A DNA stretch of 11,619 nt from an uncultured Oscillospiraceae bacterium (GCA_934572325.1 CAKTKT010000058.1:1-11619); one strand, 5' to 3'. Counted from the first letter of the stretch, positions 1-7,092 are shown. Translations and numbers: made by a program. The notes: a model not told the origin generated them from the letters alone.

Positions 1-13
1 ACAACTTGCCCAT
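1..13 (-). CDS. Partial CDS start (M-G-K-L...), probable transposase, leaves window
   Basis: On the minus strand an ATG at base 13 reads Met-Gly-Lys-Leu and then runs off the window. It is preceded by GGAGGGG at 18-24 with a 4-base gap, a good Shine-Dalgarno site. The same start occurs in the right-hand repeat. Only four codons are visible, so the product is inferred from its being a repeated gene start next to an abrupt repeat boundary, as in an insertion sequence. The codons themselves do not identify a family. Confidence 0.4.
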
Positions 14-75
14 GAGACCCCTCCGCTGGCTGTCTCCCGCTGAGATTACTGTACAATATGTTTGACAAACCTACA
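1..75 (-). mobile_element. End of a repeated element, left copy (probable IS end)
   Basis: Bases 3-75 are the exact reverse complement of 11547-11619, a 73-bp perfect inverted repeat. The match stops sharply at base 75/76. The inner boundary reads TGTAGG... on the minus strand, so the element would end in TG...CA form. Read outward, the repeat holds the palindrome GTTTGTCAAAC, then a GGAGGGG ribosome binding site and ATG GGC AAG TTG, the start of a gene leaving the window. This is what the 5' end of an insertion sequence with its transposase start looks like; TGT...ACA ends are compatible with the IS21 family but too little is visible to assign it. Confidence 0.6.
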
Positions 76-78
76 CTC

Positions 79-110
79 TTGAAAACCGGACGGGGATAGA
101 CTATTATAAT
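79..110 (+). promoter_or_regulatory. Promoter of the DNA glycosylase gene
   Basis: TTGAAA (79-84) is followed after 17 bases by TATTAT (102-107), which overlaps a perfect TATAAT (105-110). It lies just inside the repeat boundary and about 40 bases upstream of the gene start. A perfect 10-base tandem repeat AATAGACACA (108-117, 118-127) overlaps the end of the -10 region and could be an operator or merely leader sequence. Confidence 0.65.
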
Positions 111-148
111 AGACACAAATAGACACACAAAGATAAGGACGTGAGCGT

Positions 149-973
149 ATGGGTCAGGCAAAAACACTGCGCCTTGCATCGTGCGGGGAGCTGGACACAG
201 TCAAGACCTTTGAGTGCGGGCAGTGCTTCCGCTGGAACGCCGATGAAAACGGCGTGTACCGCGGCGTTGCGCGCGGTTATCCGGCACGTGTATGGGCGGA
301 GGACGACAGGGTATACATACGCTCCGCCGCGCCGGAGGCTCTGTGGCGGGAATACTTTGATCTCGGACGCGACTATGCGCAGATAAGCCGCGGCTTTGCG
401 GGGGGAGAATATCTTCGGGAATGTGCGGCGTTCGGGCAGGGGATACGCATACTGCGGCAGGAGCCGTGGGAGGCGCTGTGCTCGTTCATCATATCCCAGT
501 GCAACAACATCAAGCGGATAAAGGGCATTGTCGAACGCCTGTGCGCGGCATACGGAGAGCGCACGGAGCTGGACGGCGAGCGGTTTTATACCTTCCCCTC
601 GGCGGCGGCGCTCTGCACGCTGCGCGAGGACGGGCTTGCCATGCTGCGCTGCGGGTATCGCGCGGCGTACATACTCTCGGCTGCCCGCGCCGTGGCGGAC
701 GGCAGCTTGGATCTGGAGGCGCTCACACAGTGCGATCACGCCGAAGCGAAGCGCGAGCTTTTAAAGCTCAGCGGTGTGGGGGAGAAGGTCGCCGACTGCG
801 TGGCGCTGTTCGGGCTGGGGCATACGGAGGCGTTCCCGATAGACGTGTGGATGCGCCGTGCCCTAGCCGAGCATTTCCCGCCGGACTTCGATCCCGCGTC
901 TCTCGGCGGGTACGCCGGACTTGCCCAGCAGTATATCTTCTACTACGCGCGCGAGCACGCCGGGCAGACTTGA
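149..973 (+). CDS. OGG-type DNA N-glycosylase/AP lyase (HhH-GPD superfamily)
   Basis: This 274-residue protein is a base-excision repair enzyme that should remove oxidised purines such as 8-oxoguanine and cut the resulting abasic site. The OGG N-terminal domain is marked by GQCFRW (24-29), typical of the family. The HhH-GPD domain follows: the PWEALCSFIISQ segment (106-117), the helix-hairpin-helix LSGVGEKVAD (207-216) and PIDVW (230-234). By homology Lys213 is the Schiff-base lysine and Asp232 the catalytic aspartate, so it looks active and bifunctional. Length is normal for clostridial members. AAGGA (135-139) lies 9 bases before the ATG, and the GTG at 141 is in another frame. It has its own promoter, and its stop codon overlaps the -35 box of the guaB promoter, so it is probably a single-gene unit. 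The exact substrate (8-oxoG or another lesion) is inferred from family only. Confidence 0.93.
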   Translation: MGQAKTLRLASCGELDTVKTFECGQCFRWNADENGVYRGVARGYPARVWAEDDRVYIRSAAPEALWREYFDLGRDYAQISRGFAGGEYLRECAAFGQGIRILRQEPWEALCSFIISQCNNIKRIKGIVERLCAAYGERTELDGERFYTFPSAAALCTLREDGLAMLRCGYRAAYILSAARAVADGSLDLEALTQCDHAEAKRELLKLSGVGEKVADCVALFGLGHTEAFPIDVWMRRALAEHFPPDFDPASLGGYAGLAQQYIFYYAREHAGQT

Positions 974-997
974 CTTTGCCGCGGAATCTGGTATAAT
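970..997 (+). promoter_or_regulatory. Strong promoter of guaB
   Basis: TTGACT (970-975), 16-base spacer, perfect TATAAT (992-997). The -35 box overlaps the stop codon of the DNA glycosylase gene. Transcription should start near 1004, leaving a leader of about 50 bases with no obvious riboswitch (too short for a purine aptamer). Confidence 0.8.
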
Positions 998-1053
998 GTC
1001 AAAAATTTATGGTGCGGACGACCGCGCCTTGAAATAAATATGGAGGTTACTAT

Positions 1054-2532
1054 ATGGGTCTCAACGAACTCTACTCACGGCGCTTTGTCGGCGAGGGGCT
1101 GACATTTGACGATGTGCTGCTTGTTCCGGCGGAGAGCGATGTGCTTCCGGCGGACATCGATCTCTCCACGCAGCTCACAAAGCGCATCCGGCTGAACGTG
1201 CCGGTGATGAGCGCGGCGATGGACACCGTGACGGAGTACCGCATGGCGATCGCCGTCGCGCGCGAGGGCGGCGTCGGCGTCATACACAAGAACATGAGCA
1301 TCGACACGCAGGCGGAGCAGGTGGACATGGTCAAGCGCTCCGAAAACGGCGTTATCACAAACCCGTTCTCCCTCAGCGCGGACAACACCCTCGGCGACGC
1401 GGACGCGCTCATGGCGAAGTTCCGCATCTCCGGCGTACCCATAGTTGACACGGACGGCCGCCTTATCGGCATCATCACCAACCGCGACATGAAGTTTGAG
1501 ACCGATATGTCCCGCTGCATCGACGAGGTCATGACCAAGACAGGTCTCATCACCGGACTTGAGGGGACGACGCTCGACGAGGCGAAAGCCATCCTCCAGA
1601 AAAACCGCATTGAAAAGCTCCCCATAGTTGACAAGAATTACCGGCTCAAGGGGCTTATCACGATAAAAGACATCGAGAAGGTGCTCAAGTACCCCAACTC
1701 CGCCAAGGACGAGGCGGGGCGGCTGCTGTGCGCGGCGGCGATCGGCGTGACGGCGGATATTCTCGAGCGCAGCGGCGCGCTCATCGACGCGGGGGCGGAC
1801 GTGCTCGTGCTCGACAGCGCGCACGGTCATTCGGCAAACATCATGCGCTGCGTCGCCGAGGTGAAGGAGCGCTTTCCCGACATTCAGCTCGTCGCGGGCA
1901 ACATCGCCACGCCCGAGGCGGCGGAGGCGCTCATCCGCGCTGGCGCGGACTGCGTCAAGGTCGGCATAGGCCCGGGGTCGATATGCACCACGCGCGTCGT
2001 CGCCGGCATAGGCGTGCCGCAGGTCACGGCGATCATGCAGTGCGCGGAGGTCGCGGATAAATACGGCATACCGGTCATCGCCGACGGCGGCATAAAGTAC
2101 TCCGGCGATATCGTCAAGGCGATCGCCGCGGGCGGCAGGGTCGTGATGATGGGCTCTATGCTCGCCGGCTGCGACGAGGCGCCCGGCGAGACCGAGGTGT
2201 ATCAGGGGCGGCAGTTCAAGGTCTACCGCGGTATGGGCAGTCTCGGCGCGATGCAGAAGGGCAGCCGTGACCGCTACTTCCAGCAGGACAACAAAAAGCT
2301 CGTTCCGGAGGGCGTCGAGGGGCGCGTGCCGTACAGGGGCGCGGTGTCCGAGACGATATACCAGATGATGGGAGGTCTGCGCTCCGGCATGGGCTACTGC
2401 GGCGCGCATAATATCGAGGAGCTTCGCACGGAGAGCAGGTTCGTGCGCATAACCTCCGCCGGTCTCAAGGAGAGCCACCCGCACGATATTTATATCACTA
2501 AGGAAGCGCCCAACTACACGATGAATCCCTAA
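1054..2532 (+). CDS. guaB: Inosine-5'-monophosphate dehydrogenase
   Basis: IMP dehydrogenase oxidises IMP to XMP with NAD+, the committed step of guanine nucleotide synthesis, in the cytosol. At 492 residues it is full length for a bacterial enzyme. The TIM barrel starts with LTFDDVLLVP (16-25) and is interrupted by a Bateman module of two CBS domains at about 95-210. The catalytic loop GPGSICTT (306-313) carries Cys311, which forms the covalent E-XMP intermediate. Phosphate-binding ADGGIKYSGD (343-352), the IMP-binding YRGMGSLGAM segment (391-400) and the mobile flap with EGRVPY (422-427, Arg424) are all present. GGAGG (1042-1046) sits 7 bases before the ATG. The gene has its own near-consensus promoter. 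Only 30 bases separate it from the PIG-L gene and no terminator is visible there, so read-through into that gene is likely. Confidence 0.98.
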   Translation: MGLNELYSRRFVGEGLTFDDVLLVPAESDVLPADIDLSTQLTKRIRLNVPVMSAAMDTVTEYRMAIAVAREGGVGVIHKNMSIDTQAEQVDMVKRSENGVITNPFSLSADNTLGDADALMAKFRISGVPIVDTDGRLIGIITNRDMKFETDMSRCIDEVMTKTGLITGLEGTTLDEAKAILQKNRIEKLPIVDKNYRLKGLITIKDIEKVLKYPNSAKDEAGRLLCAAAIGVTADILERSGALIDAGADVLVLDSAHGHSANIMRCVAEVKERFPDIQLVAGNIATPEAAEALIRAGADCVKVGIGPGSICTTRVVAGIGVPQVTAIMQCAEVADKYGIPVIADGGIKYSGDIVKAIAAGGRVVMMGSMLAGCDEAPGETEVYQGRQFKVYRGMGSLGAMQKGSRDRYFQQDNKKLVPEGVEGRVPYRGAVSETIYQMMGGLRSGMGYCGAHNIEELRTESRFVRITSAGLKESHPHDIYITKEAPNYTMNP

Positions 2533-2562
2533 GGAAACCTCTGCCCCGCGAAAATCTGTCGG

Positions 2563-4569
2563 ATGATGGGAGTGTACGGTACGAAAAAAAGTGTAATGCG
2601 CAGAATAGGCGCGGCGGCGCTGTTCGCGCTGGAGATATGGCTCGCCGCGCGGCTCGCGGGCGTTTTTATGCATACAGCGCTTCCCGCATGGCTGACGGCG
2701 GCAGCCGCGGCGGCGGGCTTTGCTGCGGCATTTTTCCTCCCCGGCGTCTCGGGGCGGCTGTGCCGCTGGGGCGGGGCGGCATGCGCCCTGCTGGCGGTGA
2801 GCCTGGGCGTTATGATGATGATATATACGCGCTCCGCCGCGTACTGCGAGGTCGATAACGGCAAAGCGGCGCTGTACGCCGATAAAAAGGTGATGGTCGT
2901 CGTGCCGCATCAGGACGATGAGATAAACCTCGCCGGAGGCGTGATGGAGGAGTATATCCGCTACGGCAGCGAGGTGTATGTCGTCTATGTCACGAACGGG
3001 GACTATCGCGTTCCCGCAAAGCAGCGCCTTAAAGAGGCGATAAACGCGCTCGCGGCGCTCGGCGTGGATGAGGAGCACATCATTTTCCTCGGCTACGGCG
3101 ACGGGTGCAGGGATGACGACGGAAACGCGCTGTATAATAGCTCCGCCAGCGTGGGGTCGCTCAGCGGACACGCATATACCTACGCGCTGGCTGACCATCC
3201 GCCGTTCCGCGAGGGGCGGGCGTATACGCGGCAGAACGTGCTTGAGGATATACGGGATGTTATTCTGGCGCACCGACCGGATGTTATCTACGGCGTGGAC
3301 TGTGATCTGCATCAGGATCACCAGCTTGCGGCGCTGCTCTTTGACAGAGCGGTGGGCGAGATATTGCGCGACACCGATTATAAGCCGCTCGTGTACAAGG
3401 GCTTTGCATACAGCACCGCATTTAAAGCGACGGACGACTTTTATCGGCTCAATATAAAATCGACGATCGACCCGGGGGAAAGTCTCCGCGTATTTGCGCC
3501 GGGGGTATACGACTGGAGCGAGCGCGTGCGTATGCCGATGTCGGCGGGCTCGCTGTCGCGCTCCATGCTGTCCTCGCGGCTTTTCGCGGCGGCGCTTGCG
3601 CATCGTTCGCAGGACGAAGCGGAAAAGATATTCCGCGTGGTAAACGGCGACAAGGTGTTCTGGCGGAGGGAGACGACCTCCCTGTGCTATGCCGCGCAGG
3701 TGACCGCTTCATCCGGAGACGCCGGAGTGCTCACGGATTTTCTGCTCGGCGACACTTCCAATGTGCTTGATCCGGCGAACAATGTCACCGGCATATGGCA
3801 CAGCGAGACCGGTGACGGCGAAAGGACGGTAGAGGTCGCCTTTGACACGCCGCAGAGCATACGGCGCATAAAGCTCTATGACGACCCAAGCCCGCGAAGC
3901 AATATCCTCAACGCAACGATCAGCTTCGATAACGGCGATGAGATCGATACCGGCGCGCTGTCTCCGCTCGGCTCGGAGACGGTGATAGAGGTCAGCGAGG
4001 ACAGCGTGCGCTCCTTCACGGTGCGCATCACCGAGTACGAGGGCGATGCGCCGGGCTTGACCGAGATAGAGGCGTATTCCGGCGCCTTCGACGCCGGGGT
4101 GAGCTTTGTGAAGCTGATGAACGGCGACGGGGATTTCGTATACGACTACTATATCGACCCGTCCGGAACGGAGCGCTTTTCGCTCTATGCCTACGGCTGC
4201 TCCGCCTCCGCGGAGAGCTATGAGATAAGCTGCACCGGCGATGAGGGCTGCCGCGCGTATGCCGACGGGGAGAGCGTCGTTGTTCAGTGCCCTGTCGGGA
4301 AAAGCTGCGAGGTCACTGTGACAGACGGTGTAAACGCCGACACGGCGGTTTTCCGCAGCAGCGGCAGTGATGAGCTGCCGTATGGGATGAAAGCAGAAAT
4401 AATACTGCGTGAAGAGTGGATGAAATTCTGTCAGGTGATGAACGAGATCCACGATATTGAGTTCATACTGGATCGCGCTTTTGCGATAAAAAAGGCGGAG
4501 CTGATGGATAAGCTCGCCTATCTGCGCTGGGGCGTCCGCCGCGTGGGCGAGATAGTGTTCGGCGCATGA
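2563..4569 (+). CDS. Membrane-anchored PIG-L family deacetylase with discoidin-like domain
   Basis: A 668-residue protein with three hydrophobic segments at about 14-36, 40-60 and 70-90, then a PIG-L (LmbE-like) zinc-dependent N-deacetylase domain from about 105 to 300. The zinc site motif PHQDDE (115-120) gives His116, Asp118 and Asp119, and LHQDHQ (249-254) supplies the third ligand, so the domain looks catalytically competent. After about 380 comes a beta-rich stretch resembling an F5/8 type C (discoidin) carbohydrate-binding fold (FLLGDTSNVLDP to LTEIEAY, about 393-505), then an unassigned domain and a helical, amphipathic C-terminus (610-668). Three TM segments would place the enzyme outside the cell, acting on acetylated sugars of the wall or a glycan; the substrate is not visible. 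No clear ribosome binding site precedes the start; ATG codons at 2563, 2566 and 2596 are all possible. It probably shares the guaB transcript. Confidence 0.85.
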   Translation: MMGVYGTKKSVMRRIGAAALFALEIWLAARLAGVFMHTALPAWLTAAAAAAGFAAAFFLPGVSGRLCRWGGAACALLAVSLGVMMMIYTRSAAYCEVDNGKAALYADKKVMVVVPHQDDEINLAGGVMEEYIRYGSEVYVVYVTNGDYRVPAKQRLKEAINALAALGVDEEHIIFLGYGDGCRDDDGNALYNSSASVGSLSGHAYTYALADHPPFREGRAYTRQNVLEDIRDVILAHRPDVIYGVDCDLHQDHQLAALLFDRAVGEILRDTDYKPLVYKGFAYSTAFKATDDFYRLNIKSTIDPGESLRVFAPGVYDWSERVRMPMSAGSLSRSMLSSRLFAAALAHRSQDEAEKIFRVVNGDKVFWRRETTSLCYAAQVTASSGDAGVLTDFLLGDTSNVLDPANNVTGIWHSETGDGERTVEVAFDTPQSIRRIKLYDDPSPRSNILNATISFDNGDEIDTGALSPLGSETVIEVSEDSVRSFTVRITEYEGDAPGLTEIEAYSGAFDAGVSFVKLMNGDGDFVYDYYIDPSGTERFSLYAYGCSASAESYEISCTGDEGCRAYADGESVVVQCPVGKSCEVTVTDGVNADTAVFRSSGSDELPYGMKAEIILREEWMKFCQVMNEIHDIEFILDRAFAIKKAELMDKLAYLRWGVRRVGEIVFGA

Positions 4570-4573
4570 CCGC

Positions 4574-4612
4574 GACCGCCCCGAGCAGGGAGCATGCCTG
4601 CCCGGGGCGGTC
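4574..4612. terminator. Long GC-rich hairpin between convergent genes
   Basis: Arms 4574-4589 and 4597-4612 pair over 16 positions with one mismatch around a 7-base loop. It sits between the stops of the PIG-L gene (4569) and the minus-strand kinase-CYTH gene (4633). Neither side has a good U-tract, so it is a terminator by position and stem strength, with weak intrinsic-terminator chemistry. Confidence 0.6.
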
Positions 4613-4632
4613 TGTACTATATATTGCGCCTC

Positions 4633-5739
4633 TTACAGCGTCTGCGTTCCGGCGAGCTGGCGGTTTTTATACTCCGGCGCGCCGGTGACGTCGCGGAGAA
4701 TCCTGATGCCGTCGGGGATTGCGGCAGGCTCGGACGGCGAGCCGTATATGAACATCACGGCTTTCTCGTCGGAGAAGGGGTAGACGTCGATCTCCATGCG
4801 CCGCCCGCCGAGACTGAAGCGGTATTTCGTCTTGCGCACGCTGTGCAGGCGCACATCCCCCTCCATCAGATAGGCGATATACTCCTTTTCGGAGATGGGG
4901 CGCTCCGTCACCCAGCGCTGCCCGTCCTCGCCGAGGCGCTTTTCCGTATAAAAATACAGGTACTCGCTGCCGCTGCGCTGCTGGCGTATGCGGCGCTCGA
5001 CATTCGGCTTGGTCGGCGTGAGATAGGTCTGCATCATGTCCACCGCCACCGCGCCGAGCTTATCCGTGAGCATCGCCGTATCCGGCATGGAGATGAGGTA
5101 CTTGCGCTTTTCCGCCTGAGGCGCGGGCTGACCGGCGATGGCAAAGACGGCGTTCATCGCGCGGTTGAGCTTGTCGTCAAAATCGACGGAGTTGTCGATG
5201 ATGTGAAGATTCGGGTGTCTGCTCCACGCGCGCAGGGTCAGATCGTCCATGCGCCGCGCGGTCTCAACGTCCTCATAGCGCGCCACGTTGCCGAAGTTAT
5301 AGGCAAACTCCGCGCCCTTTGCACAGCTCACGAGATGCAGCACCGCATCATAGCCGCGCATGACCTCCTCCTCGGTCTTGCCGAAGTGCGAGAGCGTGAG
5401 GGCGAACTGCTCGTCGCTCACATACGCCTTGTCGTCGAGCACGGCGCGGTCGTACACTATGAGCACATTCTCCTCCGGCACGAGCTCCGCCGCGCCGAGG
5501 GCGAGCTTTTCCTTGTGAAGCTGGTCGGATATGACGAAGTATTGAAAATCCTCCATGGACACGCAGTTGCCGAACGGCTTTATCCCGAAGCCGGAGATAA
5601 GCTCCGTCGAGGTCTCCGGAACGATGATGACGCGCCAGCCGTCCTCCGTCTTGAACTCCTTGAGTATGCGGCTGATGAGCGTCGTTTTGCCGGCGGCCGG
5701 ACCGCCCGTGAGCACGATGCGGGTGATGTTTTTGGACAT
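4633..5739 (-). CDS. P-loop kinase-like ATPase fused to a CYTH (triphosphate tunnel) domain
   Basis: Starting at 5739 this is a 368-residue cytosolic protein. Residues 5-200 form an AAA/NadR-like P-loop nucleotidase-kinase domain: Walker A GGPAAGKTT (12-20), then a VYDRAVLDD segment (95-103) resembling the Walker B/DR site of nucleoside kinases. Residues about 209-335 resemble a CYTH/triphosphate tunnel domain: EKRKYLI (210-216), basic VERRIRQQR (247-255), TEKR (265-268), KTKYRF (303-308) and MEIDVYPF (315-322). The usual ExExK start aligns as A-E-K-R-K, so the two metal-binding acidic residues appear replaced. Kinase-CYTH fusions are known (plant TTM1/TTM2), but the substrate here is unknown. 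Start choice: GGAG lies 8 bases before the ATG at 5739; the in-frame ATGs at 5757 and 5979 have weak or no sites, and 5979 lies upstream of the promoter. It is a single-gene unit, convergent with the PIG-L gene. Confidence 0.83.
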   Translation of the reverse strand: MSKNITRIVLTGGPAAGKTTLISRILKEFKTEDGWRVIIVPETSTELISGFGIKPFGNCVSMEDFQYFVISDQLHKEKLALGAAELVPEENVLIVYDRAVLDDKAYVSDEQFALTLSHFGKTEEEVMRGYDAVLHLVSCAKGAEFAYNFGNVARYEDVETARRMDDLTLRAWSRHPNLHIIDNSVDFDDKLNRAMNAVFAIAGQPAPQAEKRKYLISMPDTAMLTDKLGAVAVDMMQTYLTPTKPNVERRIRQQRSGSEYLYFYTEKRLGEDGQRWVTERPISEKEYIAYLMEGDVRLHSVRKTKYRFSLGGRRMEIDVYPFSDEKAVMFIYGSPSEPAAIPDGIRILRDVTGAPEYKNRQLAGTQTL

Positions 5740-5773
5740 GACGAATACTCCGTTCATATGTTCTCTTGTCTTG

Positions 5774-5802
5774 ATTATAACATCGGAAGCCGTTTTTTTC
5801 AA
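5774..5802 (-). promoter_or_regulatory. Promoter of the kinase-CYTH gene
   Basis: On the minus strand TTGAAA (5797-5802), 17-base spacer, TATAAT (5774-5779). It lies 35 bases upstream of the start at 5739, which supports that start over the longer reading from 5979. Confidence 0.78.
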
Positions 5803-5982
5803 GGTGCAGTTGCCGAAGCGCCGCCGCTGTACGGACGTGCCGGACGCATCAAAGTGGCGGGCGATATGAAAAAATGCACAATTGCAGCCGCCGGAACAAC
5901 GCAAAAAAGCGGAAATTGGGGGCGCGGTGGGGGATAATGACCGAAAAATTGCCCCAAATTGCCCAAAAGTGTACCGCAAGAC
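5803..5982. other. Divergent intergenic region, no gene recognised
   Basis: The stretch between the two divergent promoters shows no convincing gene. It contains AATTG-centred near-repeats, the clearest being AATTGCCCC and AATTGCCC at about 5947-5964, which could be a regulator site. A 23-codon open frame at 5866-5937 on the plus strand (Met-Lys-Lys-Cys..., ending in a Gly-rich tail) has only a weak upstream GGCGGG and is not called as a gene. Confidence 0.4.
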
Positions 5983-6011
5983 TTGACGAAAAGCACAATA
6001 AGTTGTATTAT
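5983..6011 (+). promoter_or_regulatory. Promoter of the zinc-ribbon membrane protein gene
   Basis: TTGACG (5983-5988), exactly 17-base spacer, TATTAT (6006-6011). Transcription would start near 6018, leaving a leader of about 115 bases before the ATG at 6132. Confidence 0.75.
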
Positions 6012-6030
6012 TTATAAATGATTCTATTGC

Positions 6031-6079
6031 CCTGTCGGCATGACGGGCGCTGTCCGCCGGAGAAAAACAGATTCCGGCG
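6031..6079 (+). promoter_or_regulatory. Structured 5' leader (two hairpins)
   Basis: The leader of the zinc-ribbon gene can form a small hairpin at about 6029-6048 (GCCC.GTC with GAC.GGGC) and a 7-bp hairpin with arms CGCCGGA (6055-6061) and TCCGGCG (6073-6079) around an 11-base A-rich loop. GCGCTGTC appears on both sides of the second hairpin (6047-6054 and 6077-6084 region). It matches no riboswitch class I know; a regulatory role is only possible. Confidence 0.3.
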
Positions 6080-6131
6080 CTGTCTGCCAGCCGAGGGGGA
6101 GCGCTTACATAGAATGAGGAGGAACTTGTAA

Positions 6132-6776
6132 ATGGGCATGATTCCTGAAGTTAAATGCCGCCGGTGCGGGGAGACGTTTTCGTCCATGCGCAGCCGCTGC
6201 CCCAACTGCGGCACGCGCAGAGTCACGCAGAGCTCCAGAACGCCCGGCACCACCCCGGGGACGGTCAGAGGGACCGCCTCCTACGAGCGGGCGGAGACAA
6301 ACACAAAATGGCAAATGATTTTTGGCTTGATATTGGTAGTAGCAGTTATCCTTGCGGTCATAGTCATGGTATCGACGAGCCTTGACGGCGCGGATCGGGT
6401 GGAAACGAAGGTGACGCCGCCTGTCGCGGTGACGAACAACGTCCCCAACATTGAGGCTGCGCCGACCGCACCGCCGACGCCGACGCCGACGCTGGAGAAG
6501 ATAGACATCAAGAATTATGAAAACACGGTCACTGAGTTCACGATGCATCTTAGCCAGAATGAGGTTGTGCCGCTGACCGCCGTGCCGTACCCGCTGTCGG
6601 TCGAGGGTGTGAAGTTCACATGGTCCGTCAGCGATGACACGGTGCTCCAGCTCACACCGAGTGACGATACGCAGAGCTGCCAGGTTGCCATTATCGGCAC
6701 GATCGCCGGCGGCGTGAGGCTCACGGTCGAAGCCTTCGGCGTGCAGCAGACCATCACGGTTTACTGTGTGGAATAA
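6132..6776 (+). CDS. Zinc-ribbon, single-TM protein with extracellular Ig-like domain
   Basis: A 214-residue protein with three parts. Residues 9-26 are a short zinc ribbon with CRRC and CPNC (Cys9, Cys12, Cys23, Cys26). One membrane span follows at about 62-80. A Thr/Pro linker (PTAPPTPTPT, 111-120) leads to a beta-rich domain (about 125-213) with the pattern of bacterial Ig-like (Big_2-type) repeats, FTWSVSDDTVLQL (162-174) being the clearest part. With the ribbon inside and the Ig-like part outside, it looks like a surface or stalk protein of the kind frequent in gut Clostridia. No catalytic motif is visible and its role is unknown. AGGAGGA (6117-6123) lies 8 bases before the ATG, an excellent site. 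It is a single-gene unit with its own promoter and a textbook terminator. Confidence 0.82.
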   Translation: MGMIPEVKCRRCGETFSSMRSRCPNCGTRRVTQSSRTPGTTPGTVRGTASYERAETNTKWQMIFGLILVVAVILAVIVMVSTSLDGADRVETKVTPPVAVTNNVPNIEAAPTAPPTPTPTLEKIDIKNYENTVTEFTMHLSQNEVVPLTAVPYPLSVEGVKFTWSVSDDTVLQLTPSDDTQSCQVAIIGTIAGGVRLTVEAFGVQQTITVYCVE

Positions 6777-6799
6777 ACAGGCTGTGTTTGGCTCAAGGC

Positions 6800-6829
6800 A
6801 AAAAGGAAGCGCACCCGCGCTTCCTTTTT
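6800..6829 (+). terminator. Intrinsic terminator after the zinc-ribbon gene
   Basis: Arms of 13 bases (6800-6812 and 6817-6829) pair perfectly around an ACCC loop. The core stem is GGAAGCGC/GCGCTTCC, flanked by A5 and T5, so it can work in both directions. Confidence 0.9.
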
Positions 6830-6867
6830 GTCCGCTTGCCCCGAAAGAAAAGCGGCGAAAAAAACTC

Positions 6868-6896
6868 TTGACAATTGGCGGCGCATAGTATAAAAT
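6868..6896 (+). promoter_or_regulatory. Promoter of tRNA-Val
   Basis: Consensus TTGACA (6868-6873) is followed by TATAAA (6889-6894, spacer 15) or TAAAAT (6891-6896, spacer 17). It lies about 20 bases upstream of the mature tRNA 5' end, the usual spacing for a stable RNA gene. Confidence 0.8.
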
Positions 6897-6916
6897 ACCT
6901 CTTGCTTGAAACAAAA

Positions 6917-6992
6917 GGACGATTGGCGCAGCTGGTAGCGCATCCGCTTGACGTGCGGGAGGTCACAAGTTCGAGTCTTGTATCGTCCACCA
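6917..6992 (+). tRNA. tRNA-Val (anticodon GAC)
   Basis: A 76-base gene with complete cloverleaf: acceptor stem GGACGAT (6917-6923) pairing with ATCGTCC (6982-6988), D-stem GCGC/GCGC, anticodon stem TCCGC/GCGGG (one G-U pair), anticodon GAC (6950-6952) in loop TTGACGT, T-stem ACAAG/CTTGT with TTCGAGT loop. Discriminator is A6989 and the CCA end (6990-6992) is encoded. GAC reads valine GUC/GUU codons. It stands alone between its own promoter and terminator. Confidence 0.97.
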
Positions 6993-6993
6993 C

Positions 6994-7028
6994 AAAGTTC
7001 CGTAGGGCTTCGGCTCTGCGGACTTTTT
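6994..7028 (+). terminator. Intrinsic terminator of the tRNA gene
   Basis: Arms 6994-7008 and 7013-7026 pair with one bulged T and G-U pairs around a UUCG tetraloop, followed by T5 (7024-7028). It begins two bases after the CCA end, so the precursor tRNA would carry only this short trailer. Confidence 0.85.
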
Positions 7029-7092
7029 CTGTATGTAGATAGACGGCTTGGGCTTGTGACCTCGCGGGTCGCAGAAAGACGCAAAATTTCTG

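Noticed and set aside
62..90. Hybrid promoter using TTGACA inside the left repeat (62-67)
   Set aside because: No -10-like box lies 16-18 bases downstream; the gene has a better promoter at 79-107. The mirror site at the right end also lacks a -10.
1075..3603. 842-codon open frame on the minus strand
   Set aside because: It is antisense to guaB and the PIG-L gene, both clear families. The translation is rich in Arg, His and Ala with no motif, as expected for the shadow of GC-rich genes.
4594..5937. 447-codon open frame on the plus strand
   Set aside because: Antisense to the well-supported kinase-CYTH gene; no recognisable motif.
5866..5937. 23-codon small frame starting Met-Lys-Lys-Cys with Gly-rich end
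   Set aside because: Only a weak upstream purine run, no promoter on that strand, and no reason beyond length to believe it.
5740..5979. N-terminal extension of the kinase-CYTH protein
   Set aside because: The extra 80 residues would start upstream of the TTGAAA/TATAAT promoter and have no family match. The GGAG before 5739 fits the shorter form.
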